DNA of 64,000 nt from Streptomyces klenkii (lineage in GTDB: Bacteria; Actinomycetota; Actinomycetes; Streptomycetales; Streptomycetaceae), in the NCBI RefSeq assembly GCF_003626645.1, contig NZ_RBAM01000002.1, forward strand, positions 248,001 through 312,000, read 5' to 3'. Shown one piece after another: positions 48,836 through 57,286 of the stretch. The position numbers and the translations under genes were made by a program. The notes below the pieces were generated by a model, which did not search any database, had not been told where the DNA came from, and saw only the letters and a program-made list of their open reading frames with translations. How positions within the stretch are numbered: position 1 is the stretch's first letter; each line of letters starts with the position of its first letter.

Positions 48836-49384
48836 TCAGAGAGCGCGGAGCATGGTGGCGTAGACCGGAGCGTCCGGGAACGGCCGCTGGTCGCCGATGT
48901 ACCGGTACCCCCAGCGTTCGTAGAGCGCTTTGACCTTTGCGTGAGCGGGGTCCACCAGGAGCGTCACCCGCTGCTCGGGGCGACCGGACAGCAATTCCTC
49001 GTGGATGCGCTGCGCGGCGCCGGTGCCGCGCCATGGACGTCGGACCATCAGCTCGAACAGGGCGAGCGTGCGTTTGCCGTCCTCTTCGCTGTCCGCTTCC
49101 GGGAGCGGCTGGAGCATGCCCGCCCACCAGCGGGTTCCGGGCGGAAGCGGGGAGGCATAGGCGTAGCCGACGGCTCGGCCCTCAACGTAACCCACGACGG
49201 CTCCCCACCCAGGTCGCGAGGCATGACCCGCAAGCCGTTCCTCGAACCGCTCCACGGAAAAGAACGGGTTGGACAACTGGTCGGCGTAGACCTCGGCGTA
49301 CGTTGCCACCAAGGTTTGCCGAACGGACGGTAGGTCGTCCGCCGCGTAGCGGGTGAGTCTCACAGTGTCGTGGGACTTGTTCAT
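48836..49384 (-). CDS. GNAT family N-acetyltransferase
   Basis: A 182-residue acetyltransferase. Motif A is visible as L-F-E-L-M-V-R-R-P-W-R-G-T-G-A-A-Q-R-I-H-E-E (~105-126, the R-x-x-G-x-G/A acetyl-CoA loop), with V-D-P-A-H-A-K-V-K-A-L-Y-E-R-W-G-Y in motif B. The substrate is unknown. ATG 49384 has GGGAGA upstream. It lies directly downstream of the XRE-TPR gene in the same direction, an arrangement seen with regulator-accessory pairs. Confidence 0.82.
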   Translation of the reverse strand: MNKSHDTVRLTRYAADDLPSVRQTLVATYAEVYADQLSNPFFSVERFEERLAGHASRPGWGAVVGYVEGRAVGYAYASPLPPGTRWWAGMLQPLPEADSEEDGKRTLALFELMVRRPWRGTGAAQRIHEELLSGRPEQRVTLLVDPAHAKVKALYERWGYRYIGDQRPFPDAPVYATMLRAL

Positions 49385-49401
49385 GCCATCTCCCTTGGGC
49401 G

Positions 49402-50682
49402 TCACGGCGTACGGGCTCGGTCGTTCCACTCGCGGGCCGTCCCGGATCCTGGGGCTCTTGCATTGAGTCCGGTGGTGAAAGCCTGGAGCAGGTGCGGGAT
49501 ACGCCCGGTCCCACCGGAACCGCGGGGCGGGATTGCCTCGGCCGCAGTGGCGCACGCTTGCTCGAAATCGTTTTGTGCAAGCTGGGCCAAGGCCATGTGG
49601 GCCTTGTAGTAAGCACGGTTACGATGCTGGTCCGGACGGAGAGCGGTCAAACATTGGTGCATGTGGCTCTCGGCCTCGTCAGGCCGTTGAAGCCGGAGGT
49701 ACGTGATGCCGGCCAGGCCGTGCAGCTCGCCTCGGGTGAAGAAGTCCATAGAAGCGGGGCGGTGTTCGAAAGGATCGGCTCGGTCGAAGCATTCGAAGGC
49801 TCGGCCGAGGGCCCGCTGAGCACGGGCAGGGTCGCCGGCTCCTGGCAGTGACAGTGCCAACCGGGAATGACTCAACGCGGCGTACAGCGGATCTCGGCGG
49901 TGAATGGATGTGCTCATGGCTGCCTCGGCGGCAGCGAGGGCATCGGCCGGACGCCCTCTCTGGTCAGCAAGCATGGCGGCGTAGCGCCAGGTTTGGTGCT
50001 GCACCTGTCCCTCGCCGGAGAGACCTGCCAGGGTGACCGCCGACTCCATGTGCCTTTGTGCTCGGTCGAGCTGACGGGAATCCACAGCGGCCCACATGGC
50101 AGTGGCGGTAAAGGCTGCGGCCAGGCCGTAGAGACGGCCGCGGATCCGCTGTGCGGCGCTGCCGTTCTGTTGGAGATCCATGGCCTTCTGGCTAAGAGCT
50201 ACGGCACGGCCTTCCAGGGCAGGCCCGCCGCCCTCCTGGTCGTCAAGGAGCCACAGCGCGGTGAGCGCATTACGCAGCCGTTGGACGTCGGCGGTTCCGA
50301 CGGTCGGCCGGGCGGCACCGACCAGGGACGTGGCGGAGAGGACGGTTCCGGTCGATGCGGCGATGAACGTGCGGCGGTGCACGGGCTCCTCCTGCGGGCT
50401 ATGCAGGTGCGTTGCAAGGGTTGATCCACCTTGCGCCCTGCACGCCGGGGGCGTAAACCCCAACTCCTCCGCAGTGCATCCGAACACCGCTTCCATGGCT
50501 AGCCGCTGCCGCCCCTGTGGCCAGGAGGTCTCGCCGCTCAAGTACCGCCGTACTGTCCGGTCGGACGCGTTGCCCCGGCGACGGGTCAGCCTTTCCACGG
50601 CGTCGTTGATCTGCTCGGCCAGTTCCATCTGGGACAGCCCCCGCGCTCGCATCAGAGCCGCCAACCGCACGTTCCCCGGCAT
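49402..50682 (-). CDS. XRE-type helix-turn-helix regulator with TPR-like C-terminal region
   Basis: A 426-residue protein. The N-terminal domain (L-A-A-L-M-R-A-R-G-L-S-Q-M-E-L-A-E-Q-I-N, then R-T-V-R-R-Y-L-S-G-E-T) is an XRE DNA-binding fold. A linker with S-T-G-T-V-L-S-A-T follows, then helical repeats of about 35 residues (for instance A-D-A-L-A-A-A-E-A-A-M-S and L-A-G-I-T-Y-L-R-L-Q-R-P-D-E-A). This type is common in streptomycetes and sometimes senses peptides or controls neighbouring small genes. ATG 50682 (M-P-G-N-V-R-L) is used. It is divergent from the DUF6415-like gene. Confidence 0.85.
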   Translation of the reverse strand: MPGNVRLAALMRARGLSQMELAEQINDAVERLTRRRGNASDRTVRRYLSGETSWPQGRQRLAMEAVFGCTAEELGFTPPACRAQGGSTLATHLHSPQEEPVHRRTFIAASTGTVLSATSLVGAARPTVGTADVQRLRNALTALWLLDDQEGGGPALEGRAVALSQKAMDLQQNGSAAQRIRGRLYGLAAAFTATAMWAAVDSRQLDRAQRHMESAVTLAGLSGEGQVQHQTWRYAAMLADQRGRPADALAAAEAAMSTSIHRRDPLYAALSHSRLALSLPGAGDPARAQRALGRAFECFDRADPFEHRPASMDFFTRGELHGLAGITYLRLQRPDEAESHMHQCLTALRPDQHRNRAYYKAHMALAQLAQNDFEQACATAAEAIPPRGSGGTGRIPHLLQAFTTGLNARAPGSGTAREWNDRARTP

Positions 50683-50868
50683 GGCATCACCGTAGGGCTG
50701 CGCGGTGGTCCGGTCACAGCCGTCGTTTAAAGCATGGGTAATTTCGTCCGGTGGCCGGCGGGCTGCCCGACCATCGTTCGCCCTACTGAGCAGGGGCGAT
50801 GACCGGTTGTGTAGGCGTACGGGTTCCCGCAATGCGCCGCTGCGACCGGCAGAAGAGGACGTCCGCAG

Positions 50869-51246
50869 ATGAACCGCACATCCGCTCAGCACACAGCACG
50901 CCTCACCACCATGATGACCGGCGACACCCGGCCCCTCGACCTGGTGACCATCCGCGCGACGGTCCGTAGGGCTCTTCAGGAGCGGGCGACCGGACCCGGA
51001 CCCGCCGAGGCCGAGGAGCTCACCCGGACACTCCGGGGACACATGGAGGCGATGATCGCCGAGGCGCGGTTCCGCGTGGATCAGCTCGACCGCGGAACCG
51101 TGCAGTGGGACCGCTCGCAGGCGCTCATTGACCAGGTGTGTGGCGATCTGGAGCACGACGGTGACCACGCAGCGGTATCGGCCACGGCCTATCTGGAGGT
51201 CCTCGCCCGCGGCGCCGGGTTCCTGGTCACGAGCCTCGACGGCTGA
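50869..51246 (+). CDS. DUF6415-like small protein
   Basis: A 125-residue mainly helical protein (T-I-R-A-T-V-R-R-A-L, then L-T-R-T-L-R-G-H-M-E-A-M-I-A-E-A and a C-terminal A-T-A-Y-L-E-V-L-A-R). It resembles the DUF6415 family, which is annotated as natural-product-linked, but the match was made by eye. It lies opposite the XRE-TPR regulator and 26 bp before a tiny acidic ORF, forming a likely three-gene operon. Function unknown. Confidence 0.65.
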   Translation: MNRTSAQHTARLTTMMTGDTRPLDLVTIRATVRRALQERATGPGPAEAEELTRTLRGHMEAMIAEARFRVDQLDRGTVQWDRSQALIDQVCGDLEHDGDHAAVSATAYLEVLARGAGFLVTSLDG

Positions 51247-51272
51247 CAGAGCTCCGAGAGAGGAGTCCCGTT

Positions 51273-51374
51273 ATGGGTGGCACAGACGAAGTCAACGGGT
51301 ATGACGTATTCGAGAACGAGATCGTCGCGCCGGCCGAGCCCGACCCGGACCCGCAGGAAGGTGACGATGACTGA
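51273..51374 (+). CDS. Acidic 33-residue peptide
   Basis: ATG 51273 follows GAGAGGAGTCCC, a good ribosome site. The 33-residue product has G-Y-D-V-F-E-N-E-I-V-A-P in the middle and a P-D-P-D-P-Q-E-G-D-D-D tail; it has no Cys, Ser or basic residue. It overlaps the next ORF by 8 bp. It looks like a small regulatory peptide or a precursor of a modified peptide; neither is proven. Confidence 0.6.
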   Translation: MGGTDEVNGYDVFENEIVAPAEPDPDPQEGDDD

Positions 51375-51567
51375 CACCCCCTTCCCGGACCGCCCCCCGA
51401 GCAACCGATTCATGATCGGCATGCTGATCAAGCGTGATCTGCCCGACGGTTCCGGCCCCTCCGAATGGTGCGGCAGGCATCCCAGGGAACGCACCCGGCT
51501 CCTGGCGCGCAAAGGGTGGGTCTGTCTCGACTGCGTGAGGGAGAGCAGTCGTCCCAGCCCGTCATAG
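51367..51567 (+). CDS. Small Cys/His zinc-finger-like protein
   Basis: A 66-residue ORF starting at ATG 51367 inside the preceding gene's end (ATGACTGA overlap). It holds E-W-C-G-R-H-P-R-E-R ... W-V-C-L-D-C-V-R-E-S, a C-x2-H and C-x2-C pair that could bind zinc. N-terminus is Pro-rich with R-F-M-I-G-M-L-I-K. No known family recognised. A strong terminator follows. Confidence 0.65.
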   Translation: MTDTPFPDRPPSNRFMIGMLIKRDLPDGSGPSEWCGRHPRERTRLLARKGWVCLDCVRESSRPSPS

Positions 51568-51579
51568 ACGGAAACGGGC

Positions 51580-51609
51580 CCGGCCCGCCCCTCGGGAGGG
51601 GCGGGCCGG
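51580..51609. terminator. Bidirectional terminator
   Basis: A 14-bp perfect stem, CCGGCCCGCCCCTC (51580-51593) with GAGGGGCGGGCCGG (51596-51609), between the small-peptide operon and nrdB. Confidence 0.85.
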
Positions 51610-51637
51610 ATCGCAGAGAATCAGCACGATTCCCGGC

Positions 51638-52702
51638 TCAGAACTCCTCGTCGAAGCCGACCGTGCCCTCGACGGCGACCTGGTACGCGGAGGCGCGGCG
51701 CTCGAAGAAGTTGGTCAGTTCCTGGACGTTCTGGAGCTCCATGAAGGAGAAGGGGTTCTCCGAGCCGAAGACCGGCTTGAAGCCGAGGCGCACGAGGCGC
51801 TGGTCGGCGACGCACTGGAGGTACTCGCGCATGGACTCGGTGTTCATGCCGGGCAGGCCCTCGCCGCACAGGTCGCGGCCGAACTGCAGCTCCGCCTCGA
51901 CGGCTTCCTTCAGCATGTCGGTGACCTGCTGCTGGAGCTCGTCGTCGAAGAGCTCGGGCTCCTCCTGGCGGACGGTGTCGACGACCTCGAACGCGAAGTT
52001 CATGTGCATGGTCTCGTCGCGGAACACCCAGTTGGTGCCGGTCGCGAGGCCGTGCAGCAGGCCGCGGCTGCGGAACCAGTACACGTAGGCGAAGGCGCCG
52101 TAGAAGAACAGGCCCTCGATGCAGGCGGCGAAGCAGATCAGGTTGAGCAGGAAGCGACGGCGGTCGGCCTTCGTCTCCAGGCGCTCCAGCTTCTCGACCT
52201 CGTTGATCCACTTGAAGCAGAACTGGGCCTTGTCGCGGATGGAGGGGATGTTCTCCACCGCGTCGAACGCGGCCGCGCGCTCCTCCGGGTCGGGCAGGTA
52301 GGTGTCGAGCAGCGTCAGATAGAACTGGACGTGCACGGCCTCCTCGAAGAGCTGCCGCGACAGGTACAGGCGCGCCTCGGGCGAGTTGATGTGCTTGTAC
52401 AGCGTCAGCACGAGGTTGTTCGCCACGATCGAGTCGCCGGTCGCGAAGAACGCGACGAGGCGGCCGATCATGTGCTGCTCACCCGGGGACAGCTTGGCGA
52501 GGTCGGCGACGTCCGAGTGGAGGTCGACCTCCTCGACGGTCCAGGTGTTCTTGATCGCGTCGCGGTACCGGTCGTAGAAGTCCGGGTACCGCATGGGGCG
52601 CAGGGTCAGCTCGAAGCCCGGGTCGAGCAGGTTCTTCTGGGAAGAGGCTTCCGGCACGGAGTGCTGTCCTTCAGGGGTGGCGGTCGGGCGACGGGCGGGC
52701 AT
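51638..52702 (-). CDS. nrdB: Class Ia ribonucleotide reductase small subunit NrdB
   Basis: A 354-residue R2 protein. Diiron and radical motifs: F-A-T-G-D-S-I-V-A-N-N, E-E-A-V-H-V-Q-F-Y (E-x-x-H plus the candidate radical Tyr), F-A-A-C-I-E-G-L-F-F-Y, and D-E-T-M-H-M-N-F. It supplies the tyrosyl radical to NrdA for making deoxynucleotides. The ATG overlaps the last base of the nrdA stop (TAATG). Its Ser/Thr-rich N-terminal ~25 residues are an extension. It is the last gene of the nrdAB operon and shares its control region. Confidence 0.94.
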   Translation of the reverse strand: MPARRPTATPEGQHSVPEASSQKNLLDPGFELTLRPMRYPDFYDRYRDAIKNTWTVEEVDLHSDVADLAKLSPGEQHMIGRLVAFFATGDSIVANNLVLTLYKHINSPEARLYLSRQLFEEAVHVQFYLTLLDTYLPDPEERAAAFDAVENIPSIRDKAQFCFKWINEVEKLERLETKADRRRFLLNLICFAACIEGLFFYGAFAYVYWFRSRGLLHGLATGTNWVFRDETMHMNFAFEVVDTVRQEEPELFDDELQQQVTDMLKEAVEAELQFGRDLCGEGLPGMNTESMREYLQCVADQRLVRLGFKPVFGSENPFSFMELQNVQELTNFFERRASAYQVAVEGTVGFDEEF

Positions 52703-55095
52703 TACTGGCAGGCCTCGCAGGACTCGGGGTTCTCAAGGGAGCAGGCGATGGCGTCCGCGTCGGGCGCGACCTGCTGCACCGGGATGGTGGCGGGGGCGGC
52801 GGAGCCTCCGGACGCGGCGCGGGCGATCCGGGTCGCCGGGCGCGAGCGCAGGTAGTACGTCGTCTTGATGCCCTGCTTCCAGGCGTACGCGTACATCGAG
52901 CTGAGCTTGCCGATGGTGGGCGAGGCCATGAAGAGGTTGAGCGACTGGCTCTGGTCCAGGTACGGCGTACGGGCCGCGGCCATGTCGATCAGGGCGCGCT
53001 GCGGGACCTCCCAGGCGGTGCGGTAGAGGTCGCGCACCTCCTCCGGGATCCACTTCATGTCCTGGATCGAGCCGTTGGCGTCCGTCATGGCGTCGCGCGT
53101 GGTGCGGTCCCACACGCCGAGCTTCTTCAGGTCCTCCACCAGGTAGGTGTTGACCTGGAGGAACTCACCGGAGAGCGTCTCGCGCTTGAAGAGGTTGGAG
53201 ACCTGCGGCTCGATGCACTCGTACACGCCCGCGATGGAGGCGATGGTCGCCGTGGGGGCGATGGCGAGGAGCAGGGAGTTGCGCATGCCGACCTCGGCGA
53301 TGCGGGCGCGCAGCGCCTCCCAGCGACCGGCCCAGGCCTTGACGGCGTTCGGGTAGTGGTCGGGGTGCAGCACGCCGCGGGCGGTGCGGGTCGCGGCCCA
53401 GGCCGGGTGCGGGCCGTTGCGCTCGGCGAGGTCGGCGGAGGCCTCGTACGCCGCGAGCATGATCCGCTCGGAGATCTTGGTGGACAGGGCCTTCGCCTCG
53501 GCCGAGTCGAAGGGCAGGCGCAGGCGGAAGAAGACGTCCTGGAGGCCCATCAGGCCCAGGCCCACCGGGCGCCAGCGGCTGTTGGAGTTGCCGGCCTGCT
53601 CGGTCGGGTAGAAGTTGATGTCCACGACGCGGTCGAGGAAGGTGACGGCCGTGCGGACCGTGCGGTCGAGCTTCTCCCAGTCCATCTCGCCGTCGGCGCC
53701 CAGGTGCTGGGCCAGGTTGACCGAGCCCAGGTTGCAGACCGCGGTCTCGCCGTCGTTCGTGACCTCGAGGATCTCGGTGCAGAGGTTCGAGGAGTGGACG
53801 ACCGCGCCCTTCTCGGCCGTCTGGTTGGCCGTGCGGTTGGCGGCGTCCTTGAACGTCATCCAGCCGTTGCCGGTCTGCGCGAGGGTGCGCATCATGCGGG
53901 CGTAGAGGACGCGCGCCGGGATGGTCTTGACGGCCTTGCCCTCGGCCTCGTACTTGCGGTACGCGGCGTCGAACTCGTCGCCGTAGAGGTCGACCAGGTC
54001 GGGCGTGTCGGCGGGCGAGAAGAGCGACCAGTCCGCGTCCGTCTCGACGCGGCGCATGAACTCGTCCGGGATCCAGTGCGCGATGTTGAGGTTGTGGGTG
54101 CGGCGGGCCTCCTCACCGGTGTTGTCGCGGAGCTCCAGGAACTCCTCGATGTCGGCGTGCCACGTCTCCAGGTAGACGCAGGCGGCGCCCTTGCGGCGGC
54201 CGCCCTGGTTGACGGCGGCGACGGAGGCGTCGAGGGTGCGCAGGAACGGCACGATGCCGTTGGAGTGGCCGTTGGTGCCGCGGATCAGCGAGCCGCGGGA
54301 GCGGATGCGCGAGTACGACAGGCCGATGCCGCCGGCGTGCTTCGACAGCCGCGCCACCTGGTGGTAGCGGTCGTAGATCGAGTCCAGCTCGTCCAGCGGG
54401 GAGTCCAGCAGGTAGCAGGACGACATCTGCGGGTGGCGGGTGCCGGAGTTGAACAGCGTCGGGGAGGACGGCAGGTACGAGAGGGTGCTCGTCAGCCGGT
54501 ACAGCTCCGCGACGTCGTCCAGGGCGCGCTCCGAGTGGTCCTCGGCGAGGCCGCAGGCCACGCGCAGCAGGAAGTGCTGCGGGGTCTCGATCACGTCGCG
54601 GTGGATCGGGTGGCGCAGCAGGTAGCGGCTGTGCAGGGTGCGCAGGCCGAAGTAGCCGAAGCGGTCGTCGGCGCCGTCGGCGAGGGCCTTCTCGACGAGC
54701 TCGTCCAGGCGGGCGGCGTGGGTGGCGACGAACGCGGCGGTCTCGTCCGCGATCAGGCCCTCCTTGTGGCCGACGGCGACCGAGGCCGAGAAGGAGGTGG
54801 CACCCTGGCCGGCGGCCTCGTCGGCGATCGCGACCGTGAGCAGGCGCGCGGCGAGACGGGAGTACTCGGGCTCCTCGGCGATCAGACCCGCGGCGGCCTC
54901 GGTGGCCAGCGAGCGGAGCTCGGCCTCGTCCGAGGTGGCGCTCCGGCCCCGCAGTGCGGCGGCGGCGACCTTGCCCGGGTCGGTGGCGGGAAGGTCGGCG
55001 GTGAGGTCGGTCAGGGTGCGCAGCAGCGCGGTCCCGGGGCCGCCGGTCGCTTCTTCCGCAGTCGCTGAGACCGGATCGGCGGGCGCGATGGTCAC
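52702..55095 (-). CDS. nrdA: Class Ia ribonucleotide reductase large subunit NrdA
   Basis: A 797-residue R1 protein reducing ribonucleoside diphosphates. Visible motifs are P-S-S-P-T-L-F-N-S-G, Q-M-S-S-C-Y-L-L (first active Cys), N-L-C-T-E-I (radical Cys flanked by Asn and Glu), and C-terminal S-C-E-A-C-Q which shuttles reducing equivalents. The first ~110 residues look like an ATP-cone-type regulatory domain. Start GTG 55095 is taken (V-T-I-A-P-A-D-P); a longer frame from upstream ATGs exists but would run into the riboswitch. The upstream leader holds a cobalamin riboswitch, as in other streptomycetes, where vitamin B12 turns this operon off in favour of the B12-dependent NrdJ. Confidence 0.95.
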   Translation of the reverse strand: MTIAPADPVSATAEEATGGPGTALLRTLTDLTADLPATDPGKVAAAALRGRSATSDEAELRSLATEAAAGLIAEEPEYSRLAARLLTVAIADEAAGQGATSFSASVAVGHKEGLIADETAAFVATHAARLDELVEKALADGADDRFGYFGLRTLHSRYLLRHPIHRDVIETPQHFLLRVACGLAEDHSERALDDVAELYRLTSTLSYLPSSPTLFNSGTRHPQMSSCYLLDSPLDELDSIYDRYHQVARLSKHAGGIGLSYSRIRSRGSLIRGTNGHSNGIVPFLRTLDASVAAVNQGGRRKGAACVYLETWHADIEEFLELRDNTGEEARRTHNLNIAHWIPDEFMRRVETDADWSLFSPADTPDLVDLYGDEFDAAYRKYEAEGKAVKTIPARVLYARMMRTLAQTGNGWMTFKDAANRTANQTAEKGAVVHSSNLCTEILEVTNDGETAVCNLGSVNLAQHLGADGEMDWEKLDRTVRTAVTFLDRVVDINFYPTEQAGNSNSRWRPVGLGLMGLQDVFFRLRLPFDSAEAKALSTKISERIMLAAYEASADLAERNGPHPAWAATRTARGVLHPDHYPNAVKAWAGRWEALRARIAEVGMRNSLLLAIAPTATIASIAGVYECIEPQVSNLFKRETLSGEFLQVNTYLVEDLKKLGVWDRTTRDAMTDANGSIQDMKWIPEEVRDLYRTAWEVPQRALIDMAAARTPYLDQSQSLNLFMASPTIGKLSSMYAYAWKQGIKTTYYLRSRPATRIARAASGGSAAPATIPVQQVAPDADAIACSLENPESCEACQ

Positions 55096-55261
55096 TGAGG
55101 CTCTCCCTCGCTCGGCTGGGTGGGCCGGCGGGAGGGGCACGACGGTCGCGTACGGGCATGCCTGATGCACAGGACATGCCTCGTAGGCGTCCGCCGGCCC
55201 AACCCGCGAGGCCCGGACGAATTCAACGCCCATAGCCGAGCCCAGGGCAGGCTCGGTGGAG

Positions 55262-55375
55262 GGCGGCTGCCGGCAGGTACTCGGACTCCTGCATGCGCGG
55301 CTTAACGGCATACATGCACCGTTGCGGGACAGTTCCGGATTTCCACCGGATTCCCCTGCGACGACAGCGAGGACG
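55262..55375 (-). promoter_or_regulatory. Adenosylcobalamin riboswitch of nrdAB
   Basis: Read on the minus strand, the RNA holds the diagnostic core: GGGAATCCGGTG, AAATCCGGAACTG and CCCGCAAC (55354-55320 region), and then the B12 box AGTCCGAGTACCTGCCGGC (55289-55268). These match the cobalamin riboswitch consensus closely. A hairpin (CCGAGCC/GGCTCGG, 55256-55236) just downstream may be part of the expression platform. Exact limits were not folded. Confidence 0.9.
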
Positions 55376-55422
55376 AGCATACATCTAGTGCCGCCCCTCG
55401 CACGCGCCCCCACATGTTGTGT
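55376..55422 (-). promoter_or_regulatory. Tandem NrdR-box-like sites upstream of nrdAB
   Basis: Two 16-nt windows starting at 55376 and 55407, exactly 31 bp apart, each match about 10 of 16 positions of the NrdR box ACACTATATATAGTGT (for example ATCTAGTG and TGTTGTGT). NrdR sites come in pairs about three helical turns apart, which supports the reading. Confidence 0.6.
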
Positions 55423-55575
55423 CGCGCGGTAAGCGCATAGGTCGGAATGTGTTATCAGGCCCCGGTGTTGAGGGTGGGATCGCAGGTCACGTGCGGGCCG
55501 CTCCCGGGCCTTCCACGGGCCGTTCCCAGGCCCTCCGCGGGGCGGTGCCGGGCCTCCGGCGCCGGGCGCAGCGAA

Positions 55576-55643
55576 GGGCCGCCACGCCCCCTCCAGGGGG
55601 ACGCGGCGGCCCGGTCGGCCCGGCGGGCCCGGAGGCCCGCCGG
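55576..55643. terminator. Two strong hairpins at the end of the mctP gene
   Basis: GGGCCGCC...GGCGGCCC (55576-55612, with an inner CCCCCT/AGGGGG stem) and CCGGCGGGCC-CGGA-GGCCCGCCGG (55620-55643). The second is perfect. They terminate the minus-strand symporter gene and may also end any plus-strand transcript from the sigma-R-like site at 55444. The stretch 55441-55575 has no gene. Confidence 0.7.
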
Positions 55644-55651
55644 AGGTCGTT

Positions 55652-57286
55652 CTAGTGCCCGCCAGGGACCCCCGCGGTGGCCGGCGGGAGCTCCTCCTGG
55701 ACTCCGGGGTCGCCCGCGTCCGCGGTGTAGTCGGCGGCCGTGGTCTCGTCCACGCCCTCCGGCGCGCCGAGCGCCTTCAGGACGATGGTCAGGACGATGA
55801 CGACGATCACATTGAGCACGAAGGCGGTGAGCCCGATATAACCCTTTTCTCCAATAAGGGGGATGAGGTTGGTATTGCCGAAATGTGCCTGGGTGGCGCT
55901 CGGCGTGTCGTACGCCTTCCAGGTGCCGTAGCCCATCCCCGCCGCCCAGCCGGCCAGCAGGGCCCAGCGGTGGAACCAGCGGGTGAAGAGCCCGCCCACC
56001 AGCGCCGGGACCGTTTGCAGGATCCAGATGCCGCCGAGCAGCTGGAAATTGATGGCGACCGTTTTGTCCATGGTCAGGACGAAGACGAGCGCGCCGACCT
56101 TCACCAGCAGCGAGGCGAGCTTGGAGACCTTCGCCTCGTGCGCGGGCGAGGCGTCCGGCTTGATGAAGTCCTTGTAGATGTTGCGGGTGAAAAGGTTCGC
56201 GGCGGCGATCGACATGATCGCGGCCGGCACCAGCGCGCCGATCCCGATCGCCGCGAAGGCCACCCCCGTGAACCAGTCCGGGAACATGTTCTCGAACAGC
56301 TGGGGGATCGCGAGCTGGCCGTTCTGCACCTTGATCCCCGCGGCGATGGCCATGAAGCCGAGCATCGCGAGCAGACCCAGCATCAGGGAGTACAGCGGCA
56401 GGATCGTCGTATTGCGGCGGATGACGTTGCGGCCTTTGCCGGAGAGAACGGCCGTCACCGAGTGCGGGTAGAGGAAGAGCGCCATCGCCGAGCCGAGCGC
56501 GAGCGTCGCGTACGACCACTGCGCGTCCGGCCCGCTCACCAGCGCGCCGCGCGGCTTGCCCGTCTCCGGGTTCTTCACCGCGAACGCTTCGCCCGCCTTC
56601 GCGAAGATGTGGTCGAAACCGCCCAGCTTGATGGGGATGTAGATGATCGCCACGATGATCACGATGTAGATCAGCGCGTCCTTGACGAAGGCGATCAGCG
56701 CGGGCGCCCGCAGCCCGGAGGAGTACGTGTACGCCGCGAGCACGCCGAACGCGATCAGCAGCGGCAGGTCCTTCATGAACCAGTTCGAGCCGCCGCCCAC
56801 GCCCAGCACGTCCAGCACCGCCTGGATGCCGACGAGCTGGAGCGCGATGTACGGCATCGTCGCGAGGATGCCCGTGAGCGCGAGGGCGAGCGAGAGCCCC
56901 TTGGAGCCGAACCGGCCGCGGACGAAGTCCGACGACGTCACGTAGCCGTGCTTGTGGGCGACCGACCACAGGCGGGGCAGGAAGGTGAAGACCAGGGGGT
57001 AGCAGAGGATCGTGTACGGGACCGCGAAGAAGCCGGCCGCGCCGCCCGCGTAGATCGCCGCCGGGACGGCCACGAAGGTGTACGCGGTGTAGAGGTCGCC
57101 GCCGAGCAGGAACCAGGTGATCCAGGTGCCGAAGGACCGGCCGCCCAGCCCCCACTCGTCGAGGTTGGCCATTTCGTCGGCGGTCCCCGCCCGCCGCCAC
57201 CGGGAGGCGACGAACCCCATCACCGTGACGACCAGGAAGAAGAAGATGAAGACGGCGAGTGCCACGCCGTTCACGCCGTCCTTCAC
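55652..57286 (-). CDS. mctP: Sodium/solute symporter, MctP-type monocarboxylate uptake permease
   Basis: A 544-residue SSS-family carrier with about thirteen transmembrane helices. Characteristic segments: W-G-L-G-G-R-S-F-G-T-W-I-T-W-F-L-L-G-G-D and G-I-G-A-L-V-P-A-A-I-M-S-I-A-A-A-N-L-F-T-R-N-I-Y-K. MctP-type members import lactate, pyruvate, acetate and similar acids with Na+ or H+. It is coupled to a DUF3311 gene upstream (the start overlaps the DUF3311 stop, ATGA), the usual partner. Substrate is inferred from family. Confidence 0.85.
   Translation of the reverse strand: MKDGVNGVALAVFIFFFLVVTVMGFVASRWRRAGTADEMANLDEWGLGGRSFGTWITWFLLGGDLYTAYTFVAVPAAIYAGGAAGFFAVPYTILCYPLVFTFLPRLWSVAHKHGYVTSSDFVRGRFGSKGLSLALALTGILATMPYIALQLVGIQAVLDVLGVGGGSNWFMKDLPLLIAFGVLAAYTYSSGLRAPALIAFVKDALIYIVIIVAIIYIPIKLGGFDHIFAKAGEAFAVKNPETGKPRGALVSGPDAQWSYATLALGSAMALFLYPHSVTAVLSGKGRNVIRRNTTILPLYSLMLGLLAMLGFMAIAAGIKVQNGQLAIPQLFENMFPDWFTGVAFAAIGIGALVPAAIMSIAAANLFTRNIYKDFIKPDASPAHEAKVSKLASLLVKVGALVFVLTMDKTVAINFQLLGGIWILQTVPALVGGLFTRWFHRWALLAGWAAGMGYGTWKAYDTPSATQAHFGNTNLIPLIGEKGYIGLTAFVLNVIVVIVLTIVLKALGAPEGVDETTAADYTADAGDPGVQEELPPATAGVPGGH

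Noticed and set aside
53356..55068. 570-codon plus-strand frame opposite nrdA
   Set aside because: Antisense shadow of the highly conserved nrdA gene, with no motifs of its own.
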